Assembly (NCBI GenBank): GCA_035551355.1
Contig: DASZNF010000043.1
Span: forward strand, 1-29,916
Direction of reading: 5' to 3'
DNA from: DATATV01 sp035551355
GTDB taxonomy: Bacteria > Actinomycetota > Actinomycetes > Mycobacteriales > Pseudonocardiaceae
DNA: 29,916 nt
The notes beneath the pieces were generated by a model. That model worked only from the letters and a program-made list of their open reading frames with translations. It had not been told where the DNA came from and did no database searches. Positions 20,803-29,914 of this stretch are shown one piece after another. The number at the start of each line of letters is the position of its first letter. The first letter of the stretch is position 1. The translations under genes and the position numbers were made by a program.

Positions 20803-23592
20803 GTGGCGGGTTCGACACGGACGAGAAAGAACGGCGGCGGGACGAACGGGTCCGGCGGCCGTCGACGCCTGGTGATCGTCGAATCCCCGGCCAAAGCGAC
20901 AAAGATCGCCTCCTACCTGGGCAATGACTACGTGGTGCAGTCCTCCCGGGGGCACATCCGCGACCTCCCGCGCAAGGCGGCGGAGGTGCCGGCCAAGTAC
21001 AAGGGCGAGGCCTGGTCGAACCTGGGCGTCAACGTCGACAACGACTTCGAGCCCATCTACATCGTCACGCCGGACAAGAAGGCCACGGTCACCGAGCTCA
21101 AGGAAGCCCTCAAGGACGTCGACGAGCTCTTCCTCGCGACAGACGGCGACCGCGAGGGCGAGGCCATCGCCTGGCACCTGCTGGAGGCGCTCAAGCCCAA
21201 GGTGCCGGTGCACCGGATGGTGTTCCACGAGATCACCGAGCCGGCCATCCTGGCCGCCGTGGCCAACCCGCGCGACCTGGACACCAGTCTGGTGGACGCG
21301 CAGGAGACCCGGCGCATCGTGGACCGGCTCTACGGCTACGAGGTCTCCCCGGTGCTGTGGAAGAAGATCATGCCGCGGCTGTCAGCGGGCCGGGTGCAGT
21401 CGGTGGAGATCCGCATCGTGGTCGACCGGGAGCGGGAGCGGATGGCCTTCGTGCCCGCCTCCTACTGGGACCTGGCGGCCACCCTGGACGCGGGCGCCGA
21501 GGCCACCCCGCGCAACTTCGGGGCCCGGCTGGCCGCGGTGGACGGGGTGCGGCTGGCCGCGGGCCGGGACTTCGGCCAGGACGGCAGGCTCAAGACCGGG
21601 GCCGAGGTGCGGCAACTGGCCGAGGCGGACGCCCGGCGGCTGGTGGACGCGCTGACCGGCGCCACCCTGTCGGTGTCCAGCGTCGAGGAGAAGCCCTACA
21701 CCCGTAAGCCCTACCCGCCGTTCATGACCTCCACGCTGCAGCAGGAGGCCGGCACCAAGCTGCGGTTCTCCATCGACCGGGTGATGCGCGTGGCGCAGCG
21801 GCTGTACGAGAACGGCTACATCACCTACATGCGTACCGACTCGACCACGTTGTCGGAGACCGCGCTGACCGCGTCCCGCAACCAGGCCACCGAGCTGTAC
21901 GGATCGGAGTACGTGCCGGCGCAGCCGCGCCGCTACGACCGGAAGGTGAAGAACGCCCAGGAGGCGCACGAGGCGATCCGCCCGGCCGGTGAGGTGTTCC
22001 GCACCCCCGGCCAGGTGGCCAAGGAGCTGCAGCCCGACGAGTTCCGGCTCTACGAGCTGGTCTGGCAGCGCACCATCGCCTCCCAGATGGCCGACGCCCG
22101 GGGCACCACGATGAGCGTGCGGATCACCGGCACCGCGGCCAGCGGCGAGGAGTGCACGTTCACCGCGTCCGGCCGCACCATCACCTTCCCCGGCTTCCTG
22201 AAGGCCTACGTGGAGTCGGTGGACTCCGAGGCCGGCGGGGAGGCCGACGACGCGGAGCGGCGGTTGCCGCGGCTGGTGCGCGGCCAGGAGCTGACCGCGA
22301 GCAAGCTGACCGCGGACGGCCACAGCACCAACCCGCCGCCCCGCTACACCGAGCGCAGCCTGGTCAAGACGCTCGAGGAGCTGGGCATCGGCCGCCCGTC
22401 CACCTACGCCTCGACGATCAACACGATCCAGGAGCGCGGCTACGTGTGGACCAAGGGTTCCGCGCTGGTGCCCTCCTGGGTGGCGTTCTCCGTGGTCGGC
22501 CTCTTGGAACAGCACTTCGGGCGGCTGGTGGACTACGACTTCACCGCGGCCATGGAGGACGAACTGGACCGCATCGCCAGCGGCGACGAGCAGCGGGTGA
22601 ACTGGCTGTCCGGGTTCTACTTCGGCGGCGACTCCGGTCCGGACGACTCGGTGAGCCGGGCGGGCGGGCTGAAGAAGCTGGTCGGTTCGGGCGTGGACAA
22701 CATCGACGCCCGCGAGGTCAACTCGATCCCGATGTTCACCGACGAGGAGAACCGGCAGATCGTGGTCCGGGTCGGCCGGTTCGGGCCGTACCTGGAGCGC
22801 GAGGTGGACGGCAAGGCCCAGCGGGCCAACCTGCCCGAGGACCTGCCGCCCGACGAGCTGTCCCTCGAGCTGGCCGAGAAGCTGTTCTCCACGCCGCAGG
22901 AGGGCCGTTCGCTGGGCACCGACCCGGTGACCGGTCACGAGATCGTGGCCAAGGAGGGCCGGTTCGGCCCGTACGTCACCGAGGTGCTGCCCGAGCCGGA
23001 CGAGACGGTCCCGGCCGAGCCGGTGCTGGGCAAGAACGGCAAGCCGCTGAAGAACCAGCCCAAGCCGGTCAAGCCCAAGCCGCGCACCGGGTCGCTGTTC
23101 AAGTCGATGTCGCTGGACACGGTGACCCTGGAGGACGCGCTCAAGCTGCTGTCCCTGCCCCGGGTGGTGGGCACCGACCCGGCCAGCGGTGAGGAGATCA
23201 CCGCGCAGAACGGCCGGTACGGCCCGTACCTGAAGAAGGGCACCGACTCGCGTTCGCTTGGCGGCGAGGACGAGATCTTCAGCGTCACCGTGGAGCAGGC
23301 GCTGAAGATCTACGCCGAGCCGAAGAAGCGCGGCCGGGCCGCCGCGGCCAGCGCGCCGCCGCTGCGCGAGATGGGCAACGACCCGGTGTCCAAGAAGCCG
23401 ATGGTGGTCAAGGACGGCCGGTTCGGTCCGTACGTCACCGACGGGGAGACCAACGCCTCGCTGCGCAAGACCGACAGCGTGGAGGAGCTCACCGACGAGC
23501 GGGCCTCGGAGCTTCTGGCCGACCGCCGGGCGAAGGGCCCGGCCCCGAAGAAGCGGGCGGCTCCGCGCAGGAAGGCCGCCGCCAAGTCCTGA
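20803..23592 (+). CDS. topA: DNA topoisomerase I (type IA)
   Basis: This 929-residue enzyme relaxes negative supercoils. The Toprim domain starts with LVIVESPAKATKI (about 23-35) and has ATDGDREGEAIAW with acidic Asp114, Asp116 and Glu118. The catalytic Tyr is Tyr342 in YITYMRTDST, the same number as in M. tuberculosis TopA. The C-terminal third has repeated GRFGPYL/V or GRYGPYL modules, four in all, and a Lys/Arg/Ala-rich tail (KKRAAPRRKAAAKS) as in other actinobacteria. The zinc fingers of E. coli TopA are absent. The start is GTG 20803 with a weak GGCAGGG site. It matches Rv3646c in the conserved gene order. Confidence 0.97.
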   Translation: MAGSTRTRKNGGGTNGSGGRRRLVIVESPAKATKIASYLGNDYVVQSSRGHIRDLPRKAAEVPAKYKGEAWSNLGVNVDNDFEPIYIVTPDKKATVTELKEALKDVDELFLATDGDREGEAIAWHLLEALKPKVPVHRMVFHEITEPAILAAVANPRDLDTSLVDAQETRRIVDRLYGYEVSPVLWKKIMPRLSAGRVQSVEIRIVVDRERERMAFVPASYWDLAATLDAGAEATPRNFGARLAAVDGVRLAAGRDFGQDGRLKTGAEVRQLAEADARRLVDALTGATLSVSSVEEKPYTRKPYPPFMTSTLQQEAGTKLRFSIDRVMRVAQRLYENGYITYMRTDSTTLSETALTASRNQATELYGSEYVPAQPRRYDRKVKNAQEAHEAIRPAGEVFRTPGQVAKELQPDEFRLYELVWQRTIASQMADARGTTMSVRITGTAASGEECTFTASGRTITFPGFLKAYVESVDSEAGGEADDAERRLPRLVRGQELTASKLTADGHSTNPPPRYTERSLVKTLEELGIGRPSTYASTINTIQERGYVWTKGSALVPSWVAFSVVGLLEQHFGRLVDYDFTAAMEDELDRIASGDEQRVNWLSGFYFGGDSGPDDSVSRAGGLKKLVGSGVDNIDAREVNSIPMFTDEENRQIVVRVGRFGPYLEREVDGKAQRANLPEDLPPDELSLELAEKLFSTPQEGRSLGTDPVTGHEIVAKEGRFGPYVTEVLPEPDETVPAEPVLGKNGKPLKNQPKPVKPKPRTGSLFKSMSLDTVTLEDALKLLSLPRVVGTDPASGEEITAQNGRYGPYLKKGTDSRSLGGEDEIFSVTVEQALKIYAEPKKRGRAAAASAPPLREMGNDPVSKKPMVVKDGRFGPYVTDGETNASLRKTDSVEELTDERASELLADRRAKGPAPKKRAAPRRKAAAKS

Positions 23593-23664
23593 CCAGCGCT
23601 GTCTCCCGGCCGGATTTTCCGGAGCACAATGGTGTTCTGGGGGCTTCGGTTGGGAGGCACCGCG

Positions 23665-24396
23665 ATGGACGTCGACGACTTCGCCGCGGACGAACTGTTC
23701 GGTCCGGACGGCACGCAATCGCTTGCGCCGCTACCGTTCCTGCCCGATCCACTGGGCGGGCTGGTGACCGGGGAACTGCTGGCCGCCGATGTGCTGGCCC
23801 CGGTCGAACCCGGGCCCGAGCAGACCGCGACGGCTCGCCCGGCCGCTACCGCGACCCGCGCCGGCCGGACCGCGCCCCGCCGGACCAGCACCCGCTCCGG
23901 CGGGGCCTGGAGCTACGACCCGGCCGAGATCGCCCCGGCCGGGGCCACCGGCCGGGGCAGCCGCCGGGAGGCCGCGCCCAAGCCGTCGACCGTGGCGCCC
24001 ATGGACCAGCCCTATGCGTTACCCAGCACGCCCGTGGCCATTCCGTTCGCGACCGCCACCGGCCGCGCCCCGGCGCCGGTCCGCTCGGCCGCCGGTCCGG
24101 CCCGGACACCCGTTCCCGTCCGCTCGACCGCCGTTCCCGCCCGCAGGCCCGTGCCGGTCCGGTCGAATCCGGCGCCGGTGCGCAAGCCGGCGGCGGTGCG
24201 CCCGGCCGGATCGAGCGGCGCCCGGCCGATCCGCGGCACCCCGGGCGGGGCCCGGCGAATCGAGGCCGCGCCGCGTCGCCCGAAACGCCGGTCGGCGGGC
24301 CGCATCGTCACTACCATCGTCGTCATCATCGTGCTGGTGCTGATCTACTTCGGCAGCTTCATCGCGCACATCCTGTCGCAGGTCTTCTCCCGATGA
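23665..24396 (+). CDS. hypothetical membrane-anchored Pro/Arg-rich protein
   Basis: I do not recognise this 243-residue protein. The N-terminal 55 residues are acidic and ordered-looking (MDVDDFAADELFGPDG, LPDPLGGLVTGELLAADVL). The middle is a disordered Ala/Pro/Arg stretch with repeated PVRS/PVRK units (about residues 130-185), followed by a basic segment (RRPKRRSAGR). One C-terminal membrane helix (IVTTIVVIIVLVLIYFGSFIAHIL, about 213-236) suggests a tail-anchored protein with a cytoplasmic, nucleic acid-friendly basic region. ATG 23665 has a GGGAGG site; an ATG at 23629 is too close to topA and has no site. The position between topA and the tmk-like gene may be lineage-specific. Confidence 0.72.
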   Translation: MDVDDFAADELFGPDGTQSLAPLPFLPDPLGGLVTGELLAADVLAPVEPGPEQTATARPAATATRAGRTAPRRTSTRSGGAWSYDPAEIAPAGATGRGSRREAAPKPSTVAPMDQPYALPSTPVAIPFATATGRAPAPVRSAAGPARTPVPVRSTAVPARRPVPVRSNPAPVRKPAAVRPAGSSGARPIRGTPGGARRIEAAPRRPKRRSAGRIVTTIVVIIVLVLIYFGSFIAHILSQVFSR

Positions 24397-24490
24397 GGGG
24401 TACCCGGGGCAGGGCAGCCCGGCGTCGCTCGAATGGCGTAGCTAGGCTTGCCGCGGCACCCGCGAAAGTCGTGCGGACGGCGGGCAAGGG

Positions 24491-26623
24491 GTGAGCGTTA
24501 TCAACCGTGAGGCGGACGGGAACGGACCGGCCGGGTCGAGGGACCCGGCCGAGTCGAGTGCGTCCACCGTGCACCGGGTGCGCAGCGTGCTGGCCATCCG
24601 GGGATTCCGCCGGCTGTGGGGCGTGACCTACCTGCTCAGCATGGCCGACTGGCTGTCCCTGATGGCGCTGACCGGCCTGGTCACCAAGCTGACCAACAGC
24701 TACTTCGCGCAGAGCTTCGGGTTCAGTGCGGTGGTGCTGACCCAGCTCGCGCCCGGCCTGCTGTTCGCCCCGTTGGGTGGTCTGCTGGCCGACCGGTTCG
24801 ACCGGCGCAAGGTGATGATCGTCGTCGATCTGATCCGGTGCGCGTTGTTCCTGTCCATCGCGCTGGTCGGCACCCTGTGGTGGCTGCTGGCGGCGAACTT
24901 CCTCATCGGCTGCAGTTCGATGATGTGGATCCCGGCCAAGGACTCCGCGGTGCCCAACCTGCTGCGCCGCAAGGACCAGGTGGAGACCGCGACTCAGCTG
25001 GGCCTGGTCATGACCTACGGGATCTCCGTGGTCAGCGCGGCCGCGCTGTACTCGTTCGTCACCGGCCTCGGCACCAACCTGCACCTCTACGACAGCGACG
25101 ACCTGGGCATGGCCCGGATCATCGTGATCATCAACGGCTCGATCTACCTGATCGCCGCGCTGGTGGTCGCCTTCCGCATCCCGGAGCTGGCCGGTCGCGG
25201 CCATGTCGCCGCCAGACGCGACAAATCGGCCACGCCACAGGCCGGCAGCGCGGCCGGGCCGAAGATGTTCACCGGGCTGTTCACCTTCCTGCGCACCACC
25301 CCGCTGATCCGTGGGCTGCTGCTGGGCATGATCGGCGCGTTCGCCGCGGGCGGCGCGGTGATCGGCACCGCACACCCGTACGCGCAGAGCGTGGGCGGCG
25401 GCGAGTCCACCTTCGGCGCGCTGTTCGTCGCGGTGTTCGTCGGCCTGGCCACCGGTATGGCCGTCTCGCCCCGGCTGGCCCGGCGGATGTCGCACAACCG
25501 GCTCTTCGGCGTGGCCATCGTGGTGGCCGGGCTGGGGCTGGTGCTGGTCGCGGTGTCCCCGCACGTGTGGATCTCGCTGTTCGCCTCGGCCATCGTCGGC
25601 GCGGGCGCCGGAGTGGCGTTCCTGACCGGGATCACCATCATCGGCTCGCAGGTCGAGGACTCCATCCGCGGCCGGGTGAACGCGCTGTACCAGTCGCTGA
25701 TGAAGGTGGTGCTGTTCGCCACCGTGCCGCTGGCCTCACTGCTGGTGGTGCTGGTGGGCAAGCGCGGCATCGACCTGTTCGGCGCGCCGATGCAGGTGGA
25801 CGGCACCCGCCCGGTGCTGCTGGGCGCGGGCCTGCTGGCCGCGCTGGCCGGCCTGCTGGCCTACAAACAGATGGGCGACCGCAGCACCGAGCCGATCATG
25901 GCCGACCTGGTCTCCGCCCTGCGCCGCCGCCCCCGTCGTCCGGTGCGCGGGCTGCTGATCTCGGTGGAGGGCAACACCCAGGAGGACACCGCGACCCAGG
26001 CCCGCCGGCTGGTGGCCTGGCTGACCACCGGAGCGCGGGACACCCACCTGGCCGGCGACCCGGCGGTGGACGAGAGCCGGCTGCTGGCCGCGCTGGCCAA
26101 CGGCACCATCACCGGGGTGCGGGCGCACGCGCTGGTGGCCGCCGCGGTGCGGGCCGACGTGGTGGAACGCACCGTGCTGCCCGCGCTGGAGGCCGGTGAC
26201 CTGGTGGTCATGGAGCGGTACGTGGACTCGCCGGTCGCCCACGTCGGCGCGGCCGGGCAGCTGGAACCGGCCGAGCTGGAGGGCCTGGCCGACTGGGCCA
26301 CCGGCTGGTTGCGCCCGGACCTGACCGTGCTGCTGGACCGGGATCCGGAATCGCTGTGCGGGGCGCCGGGGCAGGCCCGGCGGGGCGGCATCAACAGCGT
26401 GCAGTACCACTGGCGGGTGCAGCGGCTGCTCACCGAGATGGCCGCGGCCGACCCGGACCGGTACGTGGTGGTCGACGCCGAGGGCACCGAGGACGAGGTG
26501 GCCCGGCGGGTGCGCGACGCGGTGACCCCGATGCTCACCGAGCGCGGTGTGCAGCCGCCGGAGGACACCCAGCCGGCCGAGGACGCCGATTCGGCTCAGG
26601 AGCTCGTGGAGAAGAACGGATGA
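24491..26623 (+). CDS. MFS transporter fused to a degenerate thymidylate kinase-like domain
   Basis: This 710-residue fusion has two parts. Residues about 35-465 form a major facilitator superfamily transporter (LFAPLGGLLADRFDRRKVMIV is the loop 2-3 motif). Residues about 480-685 have the thymidylate kinase fold: LLISVEGNTQEDTATQARRL aligns with the P-loop start FIxxEGxxGxGKSTQxxxL, but the GxGKST residues are gone. VVMERYVDSPVAHVGAAGQ aligns with the DRYxxSSxAYQGxGR motif, with Glu for Asp. dTMP kinase activity is therefore unlikely. Similar MFS-tmk fusions occur in Streptomyces. The start is GTG 24491, with only AAGGG close in front; the end overlaps holB (ATGA). Annotation as active dTMP kinase would be misleading. 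Confidence 0.85.
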   Translation: MSVINREADGNGPAGSRDPAESSASTVHRVRSVLAIRGFRRLWGVTYLLSMADWLSLMALTGLVTKLTNSYFAQSFGFSAVVLTQLAPGLLFAPLGGLLADRFDRRKVMIVVDLIRCALFLSIALVGTLWWLLAANFLIGCSSMMWIPAKDSAVPNLLRRKDQVETATQLGLVMTYGISVVSAAALYSFVTGLGTNLHLYDSDDLGMARIIVIINGSIYLIAALVVAFRIPELAGRGHVAARRDKSATPQAGSAAGPKMFTGLFTFLRTTPLIRGLLLGMIGAFAAGGAVIGTAHPYAQSVGGGESTFGALFVAVFVGLATGMAVSPRLARRMSHNRLFGVAIVVAGLGLVLVAVSPHVWISLFASAIVGAGAGVAFLTGITIIGSQVEDSIRGRVNALYQSLMKVVLFATVPLASLLVVLVGKRGIDLFGAPMQVDGTRPVLLGAGLLAALAGLLAYKQMGDRSTEPIMADLVSALRRRPRRPVRGLLISVEGNTQEDTATQARRLVAWLTTGARDTHLAGDPAVDESRLLAALANGTITGVRAHALVAAAVRADVVERTVLPALEAGDLVVMERYVDSPVAHVGAAGQLEPAELEGLADWATGWLRPDLTVLLDRDPESLCGAPGQARRGGINSVQYHWRVQRLLTEMAAADPDRYVVVDAEGTEDEVARRVRDAVTPMLTERGVQPPEDTQPAEDADSAQELVEKNG

Positions 26624-27804
26624 CCGACGTGTGGTCCGGGGTGGTGGGCCAGCCCGAGGCCGTCGAGGCGTTGCGTGCGGCCGCGGCCGCCGCGGCCCGG
26701 ATGGTCGAGGGGCACACTCCCACCAATCAGGCGATGACCCACGCGTGGCTGTTCACCGGCCCGCCCGGCTCCGGCCGGTCGGTGGCGGCCCGCTCGTTCG
26801 CCGCCGCGCTGCAGTGCATGGCCGGGGTGGGTTGCGGCGAGTGCCCCGGCTGCCGCACCACGATGCACGGCACGCACGCCGATGTGCGCCTGGTGGTGCC
26901 GGAGGGGCTGTCCATCTCGGTGGCCGAGATGCGGGCCCTGGTGCAGGCCGCGGCCCGCCGGCCGACCGGCGGCCGGTGGCAGGTGGTCATCGTGGAGGAC
27001 GCCGACCGGCTGACCGAGGGCGCGGCCAACGCGCTGCTCAAAGCGGTGGAGGAGCCGCCGGCGCGGACCGTGTTCCTGCTCTGCGCGCCCTCCGACCACC
27101 CGGAGGACGTGTCGGTGACCATCCGGTCGCGCTGCCGGTGTATTTCGCTGCGCACCCCCTCGGCCCCGGCCATCGCCGGCGTGCTGACCGAGCGGGACGG
27201 GGTGGACGCCGAGACCGCGCGGTGGGCGGCCTCGGTGTGCGGTGGGCACATCGGCCGGGCCCGGCGGCTGGCCACCGATCCGGCGGCCCGGGAGCGGCGC
27301 GAGGCGGTGCTGGGCATCCCGGCCGCCCTTCGCGGCCTGGCCGAGGCCTTCACCTGCGCCGACGAGCTGGTCAAAACGGCCGAGGCGGAGGCAAGCACGG
27401 TCAGCGAGGAGCGGGACACCGCCGAGCGGGACGCGCTGGAGACCGCGATGGGCGCGGGCGGCACCGGCAAGGGCACCGCCACGGCCACCCGGGGCGCGCG
27501 CGGCGCGCTCAGGGAACTGGAGAAGCGGCAGAAATCGCGCGCCACCCGGACCCAACGGGATGCCCTGGACCTGGCCCTGATCGACCTGGCCGGGTTCTAT
27601 CGGGACGTGCTGGTGCGCACCACCGGCGCCACGGTCACGCTGACCCACCCGGACCGCTCCGGCGACATCGGCCGGGCCGCGGCCGCGTGGAGCCCGGAGG
27701 CCGCGCTGCACCGCCTGGAGGCCGTGCTGGCCTGCCGGGAGGCCATCGAGTCGAACGTGAAGCCGCGCATCGCCATCGAGGCGATGCTCACCTCACTCGT
27801 CTGA
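26620..27804 (+). CDS. holB: DNA polymerase III delta' subunit
   Basis: This 394-residue clamp-loader subunit corresponds to Rv3644c. It opens with WSGVVGQPEAVEALR; the P-loop is GPPGSGRS (47-54), with Arg53 in place of Lys, as expected for a delta' that does not hydrolyse ATP. The zinc-binding Cys are 66, 72, 75 and 78 (CMAGVGCGECPGC). Sensor elements are VIVEDADRLTEGAANALLKAVEEPP, and IRSRC is the SRC arginine finger. Residues about 255-305 hold an Ala/Glu/Thr-rich insertion. ATG 26620 overlaps the upstream stop. Its 3' end overlaps the convergent secreted-protein gene by 12 bp. Confidence 0.95.
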   Translation: MTDVWSGVVGQPEAVEALRAAAAAAARMVEGHTPTNQAMTHAWLFTGPPGSGRSVAARSFAAALQCMAGVGCGECPGCRTTMHGTHADVRLVVPEGLSISVAEMRALVQAAARRPTGGRWQVVIVEDADRLTEGAANALLKAVEEPPARTVFLLCAPSDHPEDVSVTIRSRCRCISLRTPSAPAIAGVLTERDGVDAETARWAASVCGGHIGRARRLATDPAARERREAVLGIPAALRGLAEAFTCADELVKTAEAEASTVSEERDTAERDALETAMGAGGTGKGTATATRGARGALRELEKRQKSRATRTQRDALDLALIDLAGFYRDVLVRTTGATVTLTHPDRSGDIGRAAAAWSPEAALHRLEAVLACREAIESNVKPRIAIEAMLTSLV

Positions 27805-29730
27805 GCCCTTCTCGTCCGTTTCCGGCTCCTCGGCCACGGCCTTGTCCTCGGCCTCAGGCGACTGAGCCCGCTCCGGCTCGGCCTTGTCGGAAGCAGCCTG
27901 CTCGGGCGCGTTTCCCTCGTCCATGTCCGGCTCGGCCGTCGGCTCAGCGGCGTCCGTGGTCTCCGGGGTCTCCGGGGTCGGCTCGATCACCGGCTCGGCC
28001 GTGCCCGCTTGCTCCGTGCCCGCCTGTTCCGTGCCCGGCGGTTCGGCCGGGGCCAGCGGTCGCGGTGCCGGGTCGGTGCGCCGGAAGGTCCGCGGCCCCA
28101 CGCCCGCCCCGGCCAGGGCGACCCGGCGGTTGCGCTGCGGGAATGCGGCGACCAGCACCACGCCGGCCAGCAGCAGCCCGGTGCCGATCCAGAACAGCGG
28201 CACCGTGTCGTAGGCGGCGGTGGTGTAGGCCAGGGCCTTGGGTGTGGACACGGTCCGCACCGGCGCCGACCCGCTCACCGCGGTCGATCCGCACTGCACG
28301 CCGCCCTTGGGCGCGTAGGCCCGGGCGACCTGCTCGCCCAGGGTGACCTGGGCCAGCGCGGAGGGCAGACCGGGGATGCCGAGGGCCTGGGTGGGCAGCA
28401 CCTGCAGGTCCAGCAGCCGGGCGGTGGCGCCGTTCTGGTAGCCGGTGAACGGGGCGCTGTTCACGCCGCCGGTCCAGGACTGGGAGGACTGGCTCAGCTC
28501 GGCGATGCCCAGCCGCAGCACGCCGATGTCTACCACCGGAATGCTGGAGGTGAGGGCCTGGCCGTTAGGCAGCAGCGCGCCGACCACCGGCAGATTGGGC
28601 AGGTTCGGCACGTTGAGCGGGATGCCGATCGGGATGTCCTGGGTGGGGTGCGCGGCGTCCAGGGTGTAGAGCACCTTGCCGCCCTGGACGATCTGGATGA
28701 CCGGGGCGGTGTAGTTGACCGAGGAGGTGGCCGCGTCGCCGGTGGAGGTGACCGTGAGGGTGGGCTGGCTGACCACGTTGAGATCGATCTCCATCGGCGT
28801 GCCCGCGAGGAGCTTGAGCCCGGCGACCTGCATGGTGGACACCGACTGCACGGCCTTGTTGGCCGAGCCCGGGATGTTGACCAGCCGGACCACCGAGCGG
28901 TCGGCGAGCGTGTTGGGCGCGGACAGCAGCGAGCCGGCGCCGTTGGCGCCGATGTTCCCGGACAGCAGTCCGGCCAGGCTGGACAGCGGCCCGGTCATCT
29001 TGGACAGCTGGTTGACCAGCGCCTGCTTCTGGTCGGCGGGCAGGTTGGACGCGCTCATGTCGCTGGCCAGCGTGTTCGCGTCGGAGGTGCTTGGCATCGA
29101 GGGCAGCACGTTGACCGCGGAGATGTTGGCAAGCGAGGTGCTGGCGTCGGAGATGGTGCCGACGCAGGGGCCGAGCGAGTCGCTCCACCGGGCGTGCACC
29201 GAGCCGTCCAGGACGCCGACCTTGAGCAGCGCGTCCAGCTGGGTGGACGGCGGGTTGAGGCCGCCGTTGACCGGATTGGCGTTGTCCGGCAGGGCGGTCT
29301 GGGCCAGGCAGCCGGGCAGCTGCGGGGAGTTGCCCGCGATGGCGACCCCGGCCGGGCACGACTGGGCGATGGCCCGCTCGTAGGTGAGGTACGACTCGGA
29401 GTTGGCCTGCGCGTCGGACAGGCCGAACCCGACCTCGGCGGCGGACTGGTTCGGGACCGGGGCGTTGCTGATGATGCTGCTGCCCGGGACCGAGCCGGGC
29501 AACAGCCGGACCACGGCCAACCCGGTGGCCGCGTCGGCGACCGCGTGGCCCAGCGGCTGCGGCCCGATCGGGGCCGAGGCGGGCGGTTCGCCCGAGGAGT
29601 TCTCGGTGGGGATCGGGGTGGTCGGATACGTCGGATCCGACGAGGTGGCGGCCAGCGCGGGCGACGCGGTGAGGGCGAGCAGCAAGACGGCAGCCGGCAG
29701 TGCCGCGGCGACAGTCAGTCGTCTGCGCAT
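27793..29730 (-). CDS. large secreted protein with C-terminal membrane anchor and acidic tail
   Basis: I do not recognise a family for this 645-residue protein. It has a signal peptide (MRRRLTVAAALPAAVLLLALTASPALA), an extracellular part of about 480 residues with few Cys and many Ser/Asn/Val/Leu, and a membrane helix near residues 508-528 (FWIGTGLLLAGVVLVAAF). A cytoplasmic tail of over 100 residues starts basic and becomes strongly acidic, with GTEQAGTEQAGT repeats. There is no LPXTG signal. The composition resembles actinobacterial surface or choice-of-anchor proteins. ATG 29730 has an AGAGGAG site. It overlaps the end of holB by 12 bp in convergent orientation, and no terminator is seen between them. 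Confidence 0.75.
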   Translation of the reverse strand: MRRRLTVAAALPAAVLLLALTASPALAATSSDPTYPTTPIPTENSSGEPPASAPIGPQPLGHAVADAATGLAVVRLLPGSVPGSSIISNAPVPNQSAAEVGFGLSDAQANSESYLTYERAIAQSCPAGVAIAGNSPQLPGCLAQTALPDNANPVNGGLNPPSTQLDALLKVGVLDGSVHARWSDSLGPCVGTISDASTSLANISAVNVLPSMPSTSDANTLASDMSASNLPADQKQALVNQLSKMTGPLSSLAGLLSGNIGANGAGSLLSAPNTLADRSVVRLVNIPGSANKAVQSVSTMQVAGLKLLAGTPMEIDLNVVSQPTLTVTSTGDAATSSVNYTAPVIQIVQGGKVLYTLDAAHPTQDIPIGIPLNVPNLPNLPVVGALLPNGQALTSSIPVVDIGVLRLGIAELSQSSQSWTGGVNSAPFTGYQNGATARLLDLQVLPTQALGIPGLPSALAQVTLGEQVARAYAPKGGVQCGSTAVSGSAPVRTVSTPKALAYTTAAYDTVPLFWIGTGLLLAGVVLVAAFPQRNRRVALAGAGVGPRTFRRTDPAPRPLAPAEPPGTEQAGTEQAGTAEPVIEPTPETPETTDAAEPTAEPDMDEGNAPEQAASDKAEPERAQSPEAEDKAVAEEPETDEKGSDE

Positions 29731-29823
29731 GAACTACTCCTCTTCGAACCGACCCGCCCCTGCGACCGGCGTCACACGGTAACTAACGAGGGCGGTACCC
29801 GATGGTGACGCCCGGAGAGCCGC

Positions 29824-29829
29824 TACACT
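29824..29829 (+). promoter_or_regulatory. -10 box of the tRNA-Thr promoter
   Basis: TACACT lies 11 bases before the mature tRNA start, at the right distance for a short leader. No good -35 at 16-18 bases is seen; TGGTGA at 29803-29808 has only a 15-base spacer. Confidence 0.4.
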
Positions 29830-29840
29830 GGTCACGCTTC

Positions 29841-29914
29841 GCCGCCTTAGCTCAGTCGGCCAGAGCGACGCACTCGTAATGCGTAGGTCAAGGGTTCGAT
29901 TCCCTTAGGCGGCT
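29841..29914 (+). tRNA. tRNA-Thr (anticodon CGT)
   Basis: The sequence folds into a complete cloverleaf. GCCGCCT pairs with AGGCGGC in the acceptor stem, the D arm has TAGCTCAGTCGG, and the anticodon stem ACGCA/TGCGT encloses loop CTCGTAA with anticodon CGT. The T arm is AAGGG-TTCGATT-CCCTT. The discriminator is T at 29914 and the window ends two bases later with CA. The gene may or may not encode the full CCA. Confidence 0.96.

Noticed and set aside
23000..23592. Zinc fingers in the topoisomerase I C-terminus
   Set aside because: No Cys clusters are present. The C-terminus has GRFGPY repeats and a basic tail, as in other actinobacteria.
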